Assembly: GCA_040381555.1 (NCBI GenBank)
Contig: JBEIHC010000001.1
Coordinates: 5,839 to 69,838 of the forward strand
Reading direction: 5' to 3'
Origin: CANHCC01 sp040381555
GTDB taxonomy: Bacteria > Bacteroidota > Bacteroidia > J057 > RFSG01
DNA: 64,000 nucleotides
Below, one piece after another: positions 18,376 to 27,907 of the stretch. Numbering within the stretch: position 1 is the first letter of the stretch; every line of letters starts with the position of its first letter. Under the pieces are notes generated by a model that was given only the letters and a program-made list of their open reading frames with translations, was not told the origin of the DNA and made no database searches. The translations under genes and the position numbers were made by a program.

Positions 18376-19806
18376 ATGAGTTTTTTGCGCGAAGCGCTGG
18401 CAGATCCGGTCTTTGCCCTTGTCGGGGAAGCCGCAGATCAGCTTAATATTCCCGCATTTGTTGTTGGAGGCTATGTTCGGGACTTTCTCTTAGGAGATGC
18501 TTCTAAAGATGTTGACATAGTGGCAATTGGCAGTGGGGTAAAACTCGCTCAAGCTTTTGCTGAAAAAATCGGATCCAAACCGGCTGTTGTTTATGAAAAT
18601 TTTGGAACGGCACTCGTTCGGTACAAAGGGTATGACATTGAGTTTATTGGAGCTCGTAAAGAAAGTTATCGGGCAGATTCTCGAAAACCCCTGGTCGAAA
18701 ATGGGAGCCTAGAGGACGATCAAAAGCGAAGAGATTTTACCATTAATGCCTTATACCTTTGCCTGAATCAAGATAGATTCGGAGAGTTGCTGGATCCATT
18801 TGGCGGAATCGGCGACATGCAATCTAAAATTCTTCGAACCCCATTAGATCCTGATATTACTTTTTCAGATGATCCATTACGCATGATGCGGGCAGCTCGG
18901 TTTGCCGCTCGCCTGGATTATATGCTGGATGAAGCAACCTTTGAGAGTATTGCCCGAAATAAAGAACGAATTCGCATCGTTTCTATGGAGCGAGTTACAG
19001 ATGAATTGAATAAATTGATCCTGACCAATCATACGACCAAAGGATTCATGATTTTATTCAAAACCGGCTTACTTGAAATCATTTTTCCTGAATTACAGAA
19101 ACTTCATGGCGTCAAGATAATTAAAGGCAAAGGGCATAAAGATAACTTTTTTCATACCCTCAAGGTGTTGGAGAATCTCTGTGAAGAATCAGATGATTTA
19201 TGGCTTAGATGGTCGGCATTATTGCATGATATCGCCAAGCCTGCTACCGCTGCTTTTGATCCCGTTCATGGATGGTCCTTTCATGGGCATGAGGACAAAG
19301 GTGCCCGAATGGTGCCCAAGATTTTCACGCGAATGAAATTGCCTTTGAATGATAAAATGAAATTCGTTCAGAAAATGGTGCGTTTGCATTTAAGACCCAT
19401 AGCCTTAGTGGATTCAGAAGTAAGTGATGCCGCTATTCGACGCCTGATAGTAGAATCAGGAGAAGACCTAGAGGATTTGTTGAAATTGTGCCGTGCAGAT
19501 ATTACTACTCGAGATGAGGAGAAGAAGGGACGCTATCGGGAGAATTTTAATAAGGTTGCTCAACGCGTTCGAGAAGTAGAAGAGCGGGATCAGTTGAGAA
19601 ACTGGCAGCCACCGATAACCGGAGAAATGATCATGGCACATTTTAATTTGCCCGCGTCTGCAATGGTGGGTAAAATTAAAAATGCTATTCGAGAAGCAAT
19701 ATTGGAAGGAGAAATTCCCAATGAGTTGGAAGCGGCTCGGGCATTTATGATTCAAACGGGACAACAATTCATTTTAGCAGAAGGGGGAATTCAGCATGAA
19801 GAATAA
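18376..19806 (+). CDS. CCA tRNA nucleotidyltransferase / poly(A) polymerase family with HD domain
   Basis: This 476-residue class II nucleotidyltransferase builds or repairs the 3' CCA end of tRNAs. The nucleotidyltransferase motif GGYVRDFLLGDASKDVDIVAIG (residues 32-53) holds the metal-binding DxD. RRDFTINALYL and the DPLRMMRAARFAARL motif follow. An HD phosphohydrolase domain contains FFHTLKVLENL and LLHDIAKPAT (about residues 256-300). The fusion with an HD domain is common in bacteria. It lies 9 bp after nuoN and its end overlaps the following gene by 11 bp. Confidence 0.93.
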   Translation: MSFLREALADPVFALVGEAADQLNIPAFVVGGYVRDFLLGDASKDVDIVAIGSGVKLAQAFAEKIGSKPAVVYENFGTALVRYKGYDIEFIGARKESYRADSRKPLVENGSLEDDQKRRDFTINALYLCLNQDRFGELLDPFGGIGDMQSKILRTPLDPDITFSDDPLRMMRAARFAARLDYMLDEATFESIARNKERIRIVSMERVTDELNKLILTNHTTKGFMILFKTGLLEIIFPELQKLHGVKIIKGKGHKDNFFHTLKVLENLCEESDDLWLRWSALLHDIAKPATAAFDPVHGWSFHGHEDKGARMVPKIFTRMKLPLNDKMKFVQKMVRLHLRPIALVDSEVSDAAIRRLIVESGEDLEDLLKLCRADITTRDEEKKGRYRENFNKVAQRVREVEERDQLRNWQPPITGEMIMAHFNLPASAMVGKIKNAIREAILEGEIPNELEAARAFMIQTGQQFILAEGGIQHEE

Positions 19807-20443
19807 ATGGATTGCCTGTGTAGTTTTTATTTTCCTCGGAATACAAGCTCTTCCGGCTCAGACAGGTGTTGGATTTCGGTTTAGTTCTTGGATCAATCAT
19901 TTTTATCGGGCAGAAACCTATCCTTTAATGGATGGATACTTTTCTCATGCTCAGGTGGGGGCATTTTATCGATTGTATAAAAAGAATGGCGGTCTTGAAA
20001 TTGGACTTTCCTATTTGGCAAAGCCATCATCCGGAATTCCCTTTGTCGCTCAGGATTTTGGGAAAGGGTACAACACACAATATCGAGGAGGGCAGTTGGA
20101 TTTTTTATTCGGTCCTCAGTTTAATGTATTTAGGCCGAAGACAGGCTATGTAATGGGTATTCGTCAAGAGCCTAAAGGATTTTTAGATGCTGGCCTTGCC
20201 AATCGTACACTTTCGAAATTTTATATGTTTTTGCCTATAGGCTTTTCGATCGATTTCCCTACCAGTTTTGGCACAGTGGGCGGGAGTTTGTTTTATCAAA
20301 TAGGCATGACGAATGTAATTCGCAATCCCTATCCAGATTTAGATCCTGCATTTGATGGGGGTAAACAGCGCGCCATTCAAGTAGAATTGACAGTTCTGTA
20401 TGGGACGGGAGCTAAGAAGAAGCCAGTAAAGAAGTCTAAGTAG
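19796..20443 (+). CDS. Secreted beta-barrel-like outer-membrane protein, hypothetical
   Basis: This 215-residue protein has a signal peptide (MKNKWIACVVFIFLGIQALPAQ). The body has alternating strands and many aromatic and glycine residues (GVGFRFSSWINHFYRAETYP, GAFYRLYKKNGGLEIGLSYLAK), as in small outer-membrane barrels. The very basic C-terminus KKKPVKKSK is unusual for a barrel, which normally ends in an aromatic residue. It overlaps the CCA gene by 11 bp, suggesting translational coupling. No named family was recognised. Confidence 0.65.
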   Translation: MKNKWIACVVFIFLGIQALPAQTGVGFRFSSWINHFYRAETYPLMDGYFSHAQVGAFYRLYKKNGGLEIGLSYLAKPSSGIPFVAQDFGKGYNTQYRGGQLDFLFGPQFNVFRPKTGYVMGIRQEPKGFLDAGLANRTLSKFYMFLPIGFSIDFPTSFGTVGGSLFYQIGMTNVIRNPYPDLDPAFDGGKQRAIQVELTVLYGTGAKKKPVKKSK

Positions 20444-20445
20444 TT

Positions 20446-20474
20446 TTGCTTGGTGCAAGCAAGTTTTATTTTTC
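20446..20474 (+). terminator. Rho-independent terminator
   Basis: TTGCTTG (20446-20452) and CAAGCAA (20456-20462) form a perfect 7-bp stem with a GTG loop, followed by GTTTTATTTTT. It ends the plus-strand unit and slightly overlaps the end of the convergent gene at 20466. Confidence 0.65.
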
Positions 20475-21680
20475 CGAATGAATCAATAGGGGTGTGAACA
20501 TTATTTTTCCGCTTTTTTCAAGTCGCAAAAAATAATAGCCTGAAGGCAAGTCGGAAAAATCTACCGAAACAGATTGGGACAATTCATTCAGACTGATCCA
20601 TTCTGTTCTAAGCAATTTTCCTTCAGCAGAAAATAGTTGCAAAGGGGCAGAATGAGTATTGTCCGAATCGGAAAATTGAAGGGTAATTTTTCCATTTCCA
20701 GGATTAGGATAGATTTCTATTTCTGGAAGTTGTTGTGATAAAGGATTTTTCGCGGAAGTGATTTTAATCATCTCACTACTGCCTATAGTGCTTTCGGGTG
20801 TACTATATTCTATTTTATAATAAGTAGTTCTATTATTAGGATTCGGGTCGAGGTAAATAAATTGACTTCCATTTTTTGTTATTCTGTTCGGATTTTCTTC
20901 GGCCTGAAAATTAAGTCCGTCTAAGCTTTGGTAGAATGTAATTGACTCAGGCATTGTTCCTTCTGCATCAAAAATGGCTTCAATTAGGTTGCCTTTTTCT
21001 GTACTTCTCCCTTGAAAATGGGTTAGTTGTATGGGTAAAGTGATGCATCCATTACAGGGTTGGGTGATGTAGGTCGGCTGTCCAGTCATATAATTATAGG
21101 ATACATAATTACCATCTGAATTCAAGGGAATAAAAAGAGATGGGTCATAATAGGCTGTATCGGTGCAACCGCTTCCAAAGTCAACGCGTAGAATTCGGGG
21201 GGCAGAATTGGAGAATTTTCCAATCGTACTGAAACTATTGGTAAAAACGGCATAAATAGGTCCGGTATTGCAGCTTCCACAAAAGTCATAAGCGAAAGTA
21301 GGGGTTGCTCCGGCAAATACAATTACCTCGGCATGTGGGGGAATAATCCCTCCCGGAGGTTCTATTAACAATCCGGGACAGGTGGGGGTCATTGCTGCAA
21401 TTGCACTGGCAGTGCTGGGGTTAGGTAATTGCCAAAGGTTGGTTCCGCATCCACTATTGCAAAAATTCAAACCGGTACCCGAAGGGAAAGTGACAATCCA
21501 AGTGGCCAGATCTACCGGATTTGCTCCATTTCGGAAGGTAAAATATTCATCTAGTCCTTCGTTTGTGTTGCCCCCACAACTATTGACCATAAGGCCAGTT
21601 ATTTCCGGGCATTGAGCCTGTACTATAACCGGGAGAAATAGGAGCGGTAATATTAAGGATGCAAGGAATCTGTTCACCAC
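20466..21680 (-). CDS. Secreted protein with T9SS type A sorting domain
   Basis: This 404-residue protein starts at one of two adjacent GTG codons, with a signal peptide (VNRFLASLILPLLFLPVIVQAQ). The first 200 residues are Cys-rich (CPEITGLMVNSCGGNTNEG, FCNSGCGTNLW, YDFCGSCNTG) and resemble a lamin-tail-like or similar beta-sandwich domain describing an edge of sequence GLDEYFTFRNGANPVDLATW. The last 80 residues form a type A sorting domain beginning IEIYPNPGNGKITLQF with LPSGYYFLRL. It should be exported by the T9SS to the cell surface. Function is unknown. Confidence 0.8.
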   Translation of the reverse strand: MVNRFLASLILPLLFLPVIVQAQCPEITGLMVNSCGGNTNEGLDEYFTFRNGANPVDLATWIVTFPSGTGLNFCNSGCGTNLWQLPNPSTASAIAAMTPTCPGLLIEPPGGIIPPHAEVIVFAGATPTFAYDFCGSCNTGPIYAVFTNSFSTIGKFSNSAPRILRVDFGSGCTDTAYYDPSLFIPLNSDGNYVSYNYMTGQPTYITQPCNGCITLPIQLTHFQGRSTEKGNLIEAIFDAEGTMPESITFYQSLDGLNFQAEENPNRITKNGSQFIYLDPNPNNRTTYYKIEYSTPESTIGSSEMIKITSAKNPLSQQLPEIEIYPNPGNGKITLQFSDSDNTHSAPLQLFSAEGKLLRTEWISLNELSQSVSVDFSDLPSGYYFLRLEKSGKIMFTPLLIHSEK

Positions 21681-21829
21681 TACAAAGATAAGTCGGAATT
21701 GTTATCTAATTATTAATGAAATCAACGAATAATCAGGAATTTGCGTTTCGGATATTGTCAAGGCGTTTTTGGCAATTTCTCGATTTCCTCAGGGAAATGT
21801 TACTTTTGCACCATTATTACTCTTTGAAT

Positions 21830-22774
21830 ATGACAAACCCTATTGAGCATGTAAAATGCCTGATTATCGGATCCGGTCCTGCTGGTTATACTGCCGCCAT
21901 CTATGCTGCCCGTGCAGGGCTGAATCCTGTTATGTACACCGGGCTTCAACCAGGAGGACAGTTGATGATTACCAACGATGTAGAAAATTATCCCGGCTAT
22001 CCTGAGGGAGTGATGGGCCCCAAAATGATGGAAGATTTTCGTTTGCAAGCTGCTCGTTTCGGGACAGATATTCGGTATACGCTGATTTCTGAGGTGAAAT
22101 TAGCCCAACAACCGAAATGGGTAAAGACAGATGATGGAAAGGAATTGACGGCAGATTCAATTATTATAGCCACTGGAGCCTCAGCCAAATGGTTGGGGAT
22201 TGAGTCTGAGCAACGACTCAATGGATTTGGGGTAAGTGCTTGTGCTGTGTGTGATGGCTATTTTTTCCGGCAGCAGGAAGTGGCTATTGTGGGAGCCGGT
22301 GATACGGCGGCTGAAGAAGCTACCTACTTAGCTAAATTATGTTCAAAAGTCCATATGATTGTTCGTCGGGATGCTATGCGAGCATCCAAAGTGATGCAGG
22401 ATAGGGTATTGAATACGCCCAATATTCAGATTTATTGGAACAGCGAAACCGATGAAATTTTAGGAGAAAAAACGGTGGAAGGTGTTCGGATAAAAAACAC
22501 CCTGACAGGAGAAAAAACGGAAATTCCCATCACAGGTTTCTTTGTCGCCATTGGGCATAAGCCTAATACAGATATTTTCAAAGATCAGATTACGATGGAT
22601 GAAACGGGCTATATTTCTACAGAAGGGAAAAGCACCCGGACGAATATCGAAGGAGTTTTTGCCTGTGGAGATGCGCAGGATCATGTCTATCGTCAGGCAG
22701 TTACTGCAGCTGGTACAGGTTGTATGGCAGCCTTGGATGCGGAAAGATGGCTGGTCGATAAAGGAATTGTATAA
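21830..22774 (+). CDS. trxB: Thioredoxin-disulfide reductase
   Basis: This 314-residue flavoenzyme transfers electrons from NADPH to thioredoxin. The FAD-binding GSGPAGYTAAIYAAR lies near residue 13, the redox-active CAVCDG near residues 136-141, the NADPH-binding GAGDTAAEEATYLA near 155, and the second FAD motif GVFACGDAQDHVYRQAVTAAGTG near 280. The ORF runs 114 bp further upstream, but only the ATG at 21830 gives the normal N-terminus. A TACTTTTG sequence about 22 nt upstream may be its -7 box. It stands alone, away from the thioredoxin at 4485. Confidence 0.95.
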   Translation: MTNPIEHVKCLIIGSGPAGYTAAIYAARAGLNPVMYTGLQPGGQLMITNDVENYPGYPEGVMGPKMMEDFRLQAARFGTDIRYTLISEVKLAQQPKWVKTDDGKELTADSIIIATGASAKWLGIESEQRLNGFGVSACAVCDGYFFRQQEVAIVGAGDTAAEEATYLAKLCSKVHMIVRRDAMRASKVMQDRVLNTPNIQIYWNSETDEILGEKTVEGVRIKNTLTGEKTEIPITGFFVAIGHKPNTDIFKDQITMDETGYISTEGKSTRTNIEGVFACGDAQDHVYRQAVTAAGTGCMAALDAERWLVDKGIV

Positions 22775-22861
22775 GGTTTAGGGGTTCTACGCGATTAATT
22801 GTAGGAGAATCTAAATGCCTTTTTAAGTGCCAAGGTTCTTCTTCCTGACCCATTGCGGTTT

Positions 22862-22900
22862 GCCCCCTCCCTAACGCTCCCAAAAGGAGAGGGAACTCCA
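22862..22900. repeat. Imperfect hairpin, REP-like
   Basis: The intergenic segment contains a C/T-rich arm (CCCCCTCCCT) and a facing A/G-rich arm (AGGAGAGGGA) about 10 nt apart. Such CCCTCC/GGAGAGGG hairpins are common dispersed intergenic repeats. Nothing else was recognised between trxB and the YkgJ-like gene. Confidence 0.35.
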
Positions 22901-22963
22901 CCCACAAGCCACAGCTCCAGAGCTTTTATCTTGTGTTTAATAGGCAGAATTCTGTATTTAGAT

Positions 22964-23464
22964 TTATGGCTTGCTGCAATCGATAACAATTCGGTCAACG
23001 ATTTCCATGGCGGCAGGGCATACGGCAGTATTGACCAGTACTGTGTTTATCAAGGGGCCCATAGGTTTTCTATGCGTGTGAGGGAAATTTCGGCAATCCT
23101 CCGGGCGAGATTCATATACAGTGCAGCGTAAATCTTTTCCCAAAAAAGGACACGGTGTTTGTTGTAAAACAATGTCTCCACTCTTGTCCTGAATTAAATA
23201 TTCTTGTTGAAATTTTCCCGGAGAGATTCGGAAATGATTGGCGAGTCTTTCGATATCTTTTCTGCTGAAAATTGGGGTTCCCAGCAAACAGCAATTCGCA
23301 CATTGGGTACAATCTGTTTTTTCGAAAACAGCCTCATGAGTCTGATGGAAAATCTCATCTACTTCTTTCCCAGGTTTTTTGCGAAACTTTCGAAAGAAGT
23401 CTTGAAAGTTTTTGAGTTTTTTTCTCGCTTCTTTTGCTAACTGAGCTTGTTCTTCCCTGGTCAT
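22964..23464 (-). CDS. YkgJ family cysteine-cluster protein
   Basis: This 166-residue protein has the zinc/iron-binding cysteine pattern of the YkgJ family: CTQCANCC near residue 55, then PCPFLGKDLRCTVYESRPEDCRNFPH (about residues 105-130). The N-terminal 45 residues are very basic and helical. The family role is unknown; it is often described as a Fe-S oxidoreductase-like protein. Its ATG overlaps the stop of the GT39 gene (ATGA at 23461-23464), so the two are co-translated. Confidence 0.85.
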   Translation of the reverse strand: MTREEQAQLAKEARKKLKNFQDFFRKFRKKPGKEVDEIFHQTHEAVFEKTDCTQCANCCLLGTPIFSRKDIERLANHFRISPGKFQQEYLIQDKSGDIVLQQTPCPFLGKDLRCTVYESRPEDCRNFPHTHRKPMGPLINTVLVNTAVCPAAMEIVDRIVIDCSKP

Positions 23465-25113
23465 GGCATGCGTAAATAAAAGGCAAATCCCCCGGATTTT
23501 TTTACCAGTTTGAAGGTATAAAACAGCTGTTCTAATTCGGGATTGATTCGGTCAATGCGTGTTACCATCCAAACAGGGCGATCAATCTCCCCCTGGATTA
23601 ACCATTCTTTATCGTATAATTCGGGTCGGTCGGGCATATTCACCTGAGCGTAAAAATAGGGTGCATAGCTTTTGTATCCTTCTGCTATAATTTGCACCCG
23701 TTTATTTCGTAAAGATTTATATAATTCTACTGCAGGGCCCTGAGTGATTTCTGAAATCCTAGGGGCTAACAATCCGGAGGTAAGGTGTAGGAAAATGGTC
23801 ATTATAAGTGCCTGAATTCCTATGGTTTTCAAGGAAAAGGGTTGGAATTTCTCGAATAATAATCGCACTAAGAGTAACGATAATGAGGCTCCGAATAAAA
23901 AGGCTCCGGGTATCCATTCCTGTCCTGTCCATTGGATTGGTCCTGAAACACCTGCCAAGAAGAATTTGTCTTTGATTAAGTGGGAATAATCATGAATGTC
24001 TGGAAGAATCCATCCAAGGACGAATAGTGCTATTCCCATCATTATTCCCGTGATGCTGAGTCCAATAGTCCATTCTATTTTTCCGAAGCCAGAGTTAAAT
24101 TGGAGCTGTTCTCGAATCCAAATTCCTACCACGATGCAACCCGGAATCCAGGCAAGAGAAGAATAATGGACAATTTTTGTTGTGCTTAGGGAGAAGATTA
24201 TCAGCACACAAAGGAATAAGGTTTTGAATAGAAAATGAGCATATCTTGAGCTGTAGTCAATTGGCTTGTACAGGCTTGCTCTCAGAAATAACCAGCTAAA
24301 GGGGAATCCTAATGCGAGTAAAATAAGGATATGATAAAACCAAGGTTGGTCATGACCTGCAACTGGTTGAGTAAACAATTCTATTTGATAGGAGAGGAAG
24401 TTCAGGATAAAATCAGGTCCACGCAGGTAGGTAAGGGTGCCAAACCAGATGAGCAGTGGAAGCATGCCCGAAACAGTGGCAATTCCTATGAAAGTAAAAA
24501 ACTTAGATGGTTTTAATTGAATCCAGTATATACCCAGAACCAGCGTGTAAAAAAGAATTGCCACGGGGCCTTTCGCTAAAACTGCGAATCCACAGAATAA
24601 TCCTGAGAGTAAGGCGAGGTGTACTGACTGATTTTGAAGGGTGTAAAGTAGAAAAAAATACAAAGAAAGTAGAATCAGCAGGTTAAAAAAAGGGTCGATT
24701 ATTCCAGTACGGAAATACAAGTGGGGAAGTAAACTGCCTAGGCAAATCAAGATTAAAATCCATGCTAGGATTCTGTCTTTAAGGAAGATTCCTACATGAT
24801 ACAGGAAAAACAAAGTTGCTAATCCTGTCAGAGCATTCGGGAGCCGAGCTGCCCATTCGTTGATTCCGAATAAGTACATACAAGCGGCCTGAAACCAGAA
24901 GAACAGCGGAGGTTTTTCATAAAATGCCTGATAATTTATTTGGACATCGAGGAAATTTCCAGATACCAGCATTTCTCTGGCAGATTCAGCAAAGTTGATT
25001 TCGTCCCAATCGAATAAGGCAGTGTTGCCCAAGAATGGCAAAAAGCATAGTGCTGCAATCAAAGAGAGAAGCAGATAATCCCATTGGCCTTTTGGAGTAG
25101 GTAAAATCTTCAC
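23461..25113 (-). CDS. GT39-type polyprenyl-phosphate-sugar transferase (ArnT-like)
   Basis: This 550-residue membrane protein has about 12 hydrophobic helices. It has the GT-C family N-terminal loop FDWDEINFAESAREML (acidic DE pair near residue 36) and EKPPLFFWFQAACMYLFGINEWAARLPNAL, both typical of ArnT and related dolichyl- or polyprenyl-phosphate mannosyltransferases. A soluble C-terminal region of about 100 residues follows. It should transfer a sugar from a lipid carrier to lipid A, a glycan or a protein on the outer face of the inner membrane. The start codon is GTG. It is the first gene of a two-gene unit with the YkgJ-like protein. Confidence 0.88.
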   Translation of the reverse strand: MKILPTPKGQWDYLLLSLIAALCFLPFLGNTALFDWDEINFAESAREMLVSGNFLDVQINYQAFYEKPPLFFWFQAACMYLFGINEWAARLPNALTGLATLFFLYHVGIFLKDRILAWILILICLGSLLPHLYFRTGIIDPFFNLLILLSLYFFLLYTLQNQSVHLALLSGLFCGFAVLAKGPVAILFYTLVLGIYWIQLKPSKFFTFIGIATVSGMLPLLIWFGTLTYLRGPDFILNFLSYQIELFTQPVAGHDQPWFYHILILLALGFPFSWLFLRASLYKPIDYSSRYAHFLFKTLFLCVLIIFSLSTTKIVHYSSLAWIPGCIVVGIWIREQLQFNSGFGKIEWTIGLSITGIMMGIALFVLGWILPDIHDYSHLIKDKFFLAGVSGPIQWTGQEWIPGAFLFGASLSLLLVRLLFEKFQPFSLKTIGIQALIMTIFLHLTSGLLAPRISEITQGPAVELYKSLRNKRVQIIAEGYKSYAPYFYAQVNMPDRPELYDKEWLIQGEIDRPVWMVTRIDRINPELEQLFYTFKLVKKSGGFAFYLRMP

Positions 25114-25187
25114 AGCCCTTAAAATTAAGGTAAATATGAATTAGCCTGATTTTTGTTTAATTTTATCTAAAACTTACCACTTGAATT

Positions 25188-26285
25188 ATGATAAAAATCT
25201 ACACTTTTCTTCTCTCGCTTTTACTTACGAGTTCTTTATCTGCTCAAATTACTATTACTTTGAATGAAGTTCCGGATATTGGAAATTCACTTTGGGAAGT
25301 GTTGGATAGTTCCGGCTCACCCGCACTGACAGGCAGTTTCAATGGTGGAGCCAATCAAACTTGGAATTTCGCCGGAGGTTGGCAAATTAGAGATACCAGC
25401 AAAATTACTTTCGCAGCAGTATCCTCTGTTGCGAATACGATTTCTTCCAATTTTCCGAATGCTACCATGGCCTATGATAGGGTAGAGGATAGCGTGGCTT
25501 TGTTTTTTACACGCAATACTAATGGTTTATATATTAGTGGAAATTTTCTGTACGGGACTTTGGATGTAGGGAATGGTATTTTAGTGAGTAATATCGGTAC
25601 TATTTTTAGTAGTCCAGAAATGCTGGTGCCGGTTCCTCTTACCTATAATCACAACCAAACCTACACCAGTCATAATACAACTACCGTAAATGCGACTATT
25701 CCCCCGGTAGGTGCAGTTACAGTATATCAATATCAACGGAAGGTGAAGCAAATGTCGTGCATTGGATATGGAAGTCTTACGACACCATCTGGTACTTATC
25801 CCAATGCACTGATGGTAAAATCTAACATTACTACTTATGATACCACTTATACTCCAAACCCATTATTAGGGCCACAGGTAAATTCAGATACTATCTCTTA
25901 TTCCACTGAATATACTTGGATGACCAACGATAATAATCAGGTTATTTTACTTCAAATTGGAGCGGATAGTGCAGGTGCTATTATGGAATCAGCATCCTAC
26001 ACTTACAAAACATCTGTTGCCAATGACCCTGAATTTCAGGCATTAAATGCTGTACAGCTTTATCCAGTGCCTACTACGGGAATGGTAACAGTTGAGGTGC
26101 CTTCAGTATTGAGTTCCTGTCAAATGAAACTATTTAGCGTAGACGGTCAGGAAATTTCTCAATTTGGAAAGGAACTTCAAGGAACTACTCAACTGGATTT
26201 ATCAGGTCTTGCTCAGGGGGTGTATTTAATTGAATTGACTTCTGGAAATTTTGTTCGTACCGGAAAGATTACAAAAACGAACTAA
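25188..26285 (+). CDS. Secreted protein with T9SS type A sorting domain
   Basis: This 365-residue protein has a signal peptide (MIKIYTFLLSLLLTSSLSAQ). The Ser/Thr/Asn/Gly-rich body looks like a beta-rich domain (DSSGSPALTGSFNGGANQTW, YGSLTTPSGTYPNALMVKS). The C-terminal 75 residues form a type A sorting domain starting VQLYPVPTTGMVTVEV and including LAQGVYLIELTSGNFVRTGKI. No catalytic motif was seen. A rho-independent terminator follows directly. Confidence 0.8.
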   Translation: MIKIYTFLLSLLLTSSLSAQITITLNEVPDIGNSLWEVLDSSGSPALTGSFNGGANQTWNFAGGWQIRDTSKITFAAVSSVANTISSNFPNATMAYDRVEDSVALFFTRNTNGLYISGNFLYGTLDVGNGILVSNIGTIFSSPEMLVPVPLTYNHNQTYTSHNTTTVNATIPPVGAVTVYQYQRKVKQMSCIGYGSLTTPSGTYPNALMVKSNITTYDTTYTPNPLLGPQVNSDTISYSTEYTWMTNDNNQVILLQIGADSAGAIMESASYTYKTSVANDPEFQALNAVQLYPVPTTGMVTVEVPSVLSSCQMKLFSVDGQEISQFGKELQGTTQLDLSGLAQGVYLIELTSGNFVRTGKITKTN

Positions 26286-26305
26286 GGCACAATTTAACCT
26301 TTAGA

Positions 26306-26346
26306 AAGCACCCTTCTGATTCCCAATCAGGAGGGTGCTTTTTTTT
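26306..26346 (+). terminator. Strong rho-independent terminator
   Basis: AAGCACCCTTCTGATT (26306-26321) pairs with AATCAGGAGGGTGCTT (26325-26340) with one G-T wobble, a 3-nt loop and a run of T residues after it. It ends the T9SS cargo gene and isolates it from cystathionine beta-synthase. Confidence 0.85.
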
Positions 26347-26390
26347 ATAGATTCGAAGAAATTCCCTATCATTTTCAGATGGTTTCTGCT

Positions 26391-26398
26391 TATCTTTG
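26391..26398 (+). promoter_or_regulatory. -7 box TATCTTTG before cystathionine beta-synthase
   Basis: TATCTTTG fits the Bacteroidota -7 consensus, lies just after the terminator, and would give a 5' leader of about 60 nt. I looked for a riboswitch fold in that leader and found none I could support. Confidence 0.4.
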
Positions 26399-26464
26399 TC
26401 CAGGGGCAGTTAGGTCTCGGTTGCCTCAAATATTTCATTCATTCTTACCTTTTTAGTCAATAAA

Positions 26465-27832
26465 ATGTTTTACAATAATATTCTAGAAGCCATTGGGAAT
26501 ACTCCCCTTATCCGGATTAATACAGTAAGTACAAATGTGAAGCCTATAATTTTGGGTAAGGTAGAGTATTTTAATCCGGGTAATAGCATCAAAGACCGAA
26601 TCGCGGTAAAAATGGTGGAGGATGCAGAAAAAGCAGGACTTCTAAAACCCGGGGGAACCATCATTGAAGGGACATCCGGAAATACGGGGATGGGACTCGC
26701 CTTGGTAGCCGCTATCAAAGGATACCGATGCATTTTTACCATGCCGGATAAGCAGTCTAAAGAGAAAATGGACATACTGAGAGCTGTAGGAGCCGAAGTA
26801 GTGGTAACTCCGACGGCAGTTGCTCCAGATGATCCGAGATCCTACTATTCTGTAGCTAAAAGACTAGCGGCTGAAATTCCTAATTCTTATTATCCCAATC
26901 AGTATGATAATTTGTCCAATACCCAAGCACATATAGAATCTACAGGTCCTGAAATTTGGGAACAAACAGAAGGTAAGGTTACCCATGTCGTTGCCGGTAT
27001 GGGTACTTGTGGAACCATTTCAGGAATTGCAAAATATTTGAAATCGAAGAATCCGGATATTAAAATCATTGGAATTGATACTTACGGTTCCGTATTTAAG
27101 AAACTGCATGAAACAGGTATTTTTGACGAAAAAGAAATTCATTCTTATTTGACAGAAGGAATTGGGGAAGATATTATTCCTGCCAACACAGATATGACGG
27201 TAGTGGATAAAATCATTAAAGTGACAGATAAGGATGCCGCTATCATGGCTAGGAAATTAGCGCGGTTGGAAGGTTTGTTTGTTGGATGGTCTTGTGGCTC
27301 TGCCATGCATGGAGCATTAGAATATGCGCGTGATTTGGGTAAGGATGCTTTGATGGTTGTGATACTACCCGATCATGGTACCCGGTATTTGGGGAAAATT
27401 TATAATGATACCTGGATGTCTGATCATGGATTTCTGGAAGAAGGAAATATGCTGACAGCGAGAGATATATTAGCTCGAAAAGAGGGTAGAAGTGAGTTTA
27501 TTACCCTAAGCCCCCAGCATACTCTTAAAGATGCGATTAACCTGATTCGGAAGAATTATATCACTCAGATTCCTGTTGTCGAAAATGGAAAGGTGGTGGG
27601 GAGCATAACCGAAAGAAGGGTACTGAACACTATTTTGGATGACCCAGGATTGAAAGATGAGCCGGTCACTATTGCGATGAATGACCCTTTCCCATTTGTA
27701 CTGGCTACAACACGGATTGATGTTCTATCTAAAATGATTAATAAGGAGAATCCAGCGGTGTTGGTTCAAACGGAAGATGGGCAGTTGGACATTATCACTG
27801 AGTTTGATTTAATTAGTGTTTTAGCGGGTTAA
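26465..27832 (+). CDS. Cystathionine beta-synthase with CBS-domain pair
   Basis: This 455-residue PLP enzyme condenses serine and homocysteine to cystathionine in transsulfuration. The PLP-binding lysine is in NPGNSIKDRIA (near residue 43), and the phosphate-binding loop is EGTSGNTGMG (near 68). The loop GMGTCGTISGIAKYL lies near residue 180. A tandem CBS pair occupies about residues 340-455 (SPQHTLKDAINLIRKNYITQIPVVENGKVVGSITERRVL), giving the full-length architecture of the eukaryotic-like enzyme rather than cysteine synthase. Binding of S-adenosylmethionine or a nucleotide by the CBS pair is plausible but not shown. It is flanked by terminators and monocistronic. Confidence 0.93.
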   Translation: MFYNNILEAIGNTPLIRINTVSTNVKPIILGKVEYFNPGNSIKDRIAVKMVEDAEKAGLLKPGGTIIEGTSGNTGMGLALVAAIKGYRCIFTMPDKQSKEKMDILRAVGAEVVVTPTAVAPDDPRSYYSVAKRLAAEIPNSYYPNQYDNLSNTQAHIESTGPEIWEQTEGKVTHVVAGMGTCGTISGIAKYLKSKNPDIKIIGIDTYGSVFKKLHETGIFDEKEIHSYLTEGIGEDIIPANTDMTVVDKIIKVTDKDAAIMARKLARLEGLFVGWSCGSAMHGALEYARDLGKDALMVVILPDHGTRYLGKIYNDTWMSDHGFLEEGNMLTARDILARKEGRSEFITLSPQHTLKDAINLIRKNYITQIPVVENGKVVGSITERRVLNTILDDPGLKDEPVTIAMNDPFPFVLATTRIDVLSKMINKENPAVLVQTEDGQLDIITEFDLISVLAG

Positions 27833-27837
27833 CTGCT

Positions 27838-27868
27838 TTTTCCAAGTTTTTGGGAAATAATTTTTTTG
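27838..27868 (+). terminator. Terminator-like hairpin after cystathionine beta-synthase
   Basis: TTTTCCAA and TTGGGAAA form a short A/T-rich imperfect stem (27838-27858) followed by AATTTTTTT. It is weaker than the terminators at 26306 and 30231. Confidence 0.4.
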
Positions 27869-27907
27869 CCGAAATTTGCGTTATAATGCTTGTTTTAATT
27901 GGATCAT

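Noticed and set aside
22775..22963. Small RNA gene in the trxB-YkgJ gap
   Set aside because: Only an imperfect REP-like hairpin was seen, with no convincing promoter and terminator pair.
26399..26464. Riboswitch in the cystathionine beta-synthase leader
   Set aside because: The leader is about 60 nt and contains no recognisable SAM or SAH riboswitch core.
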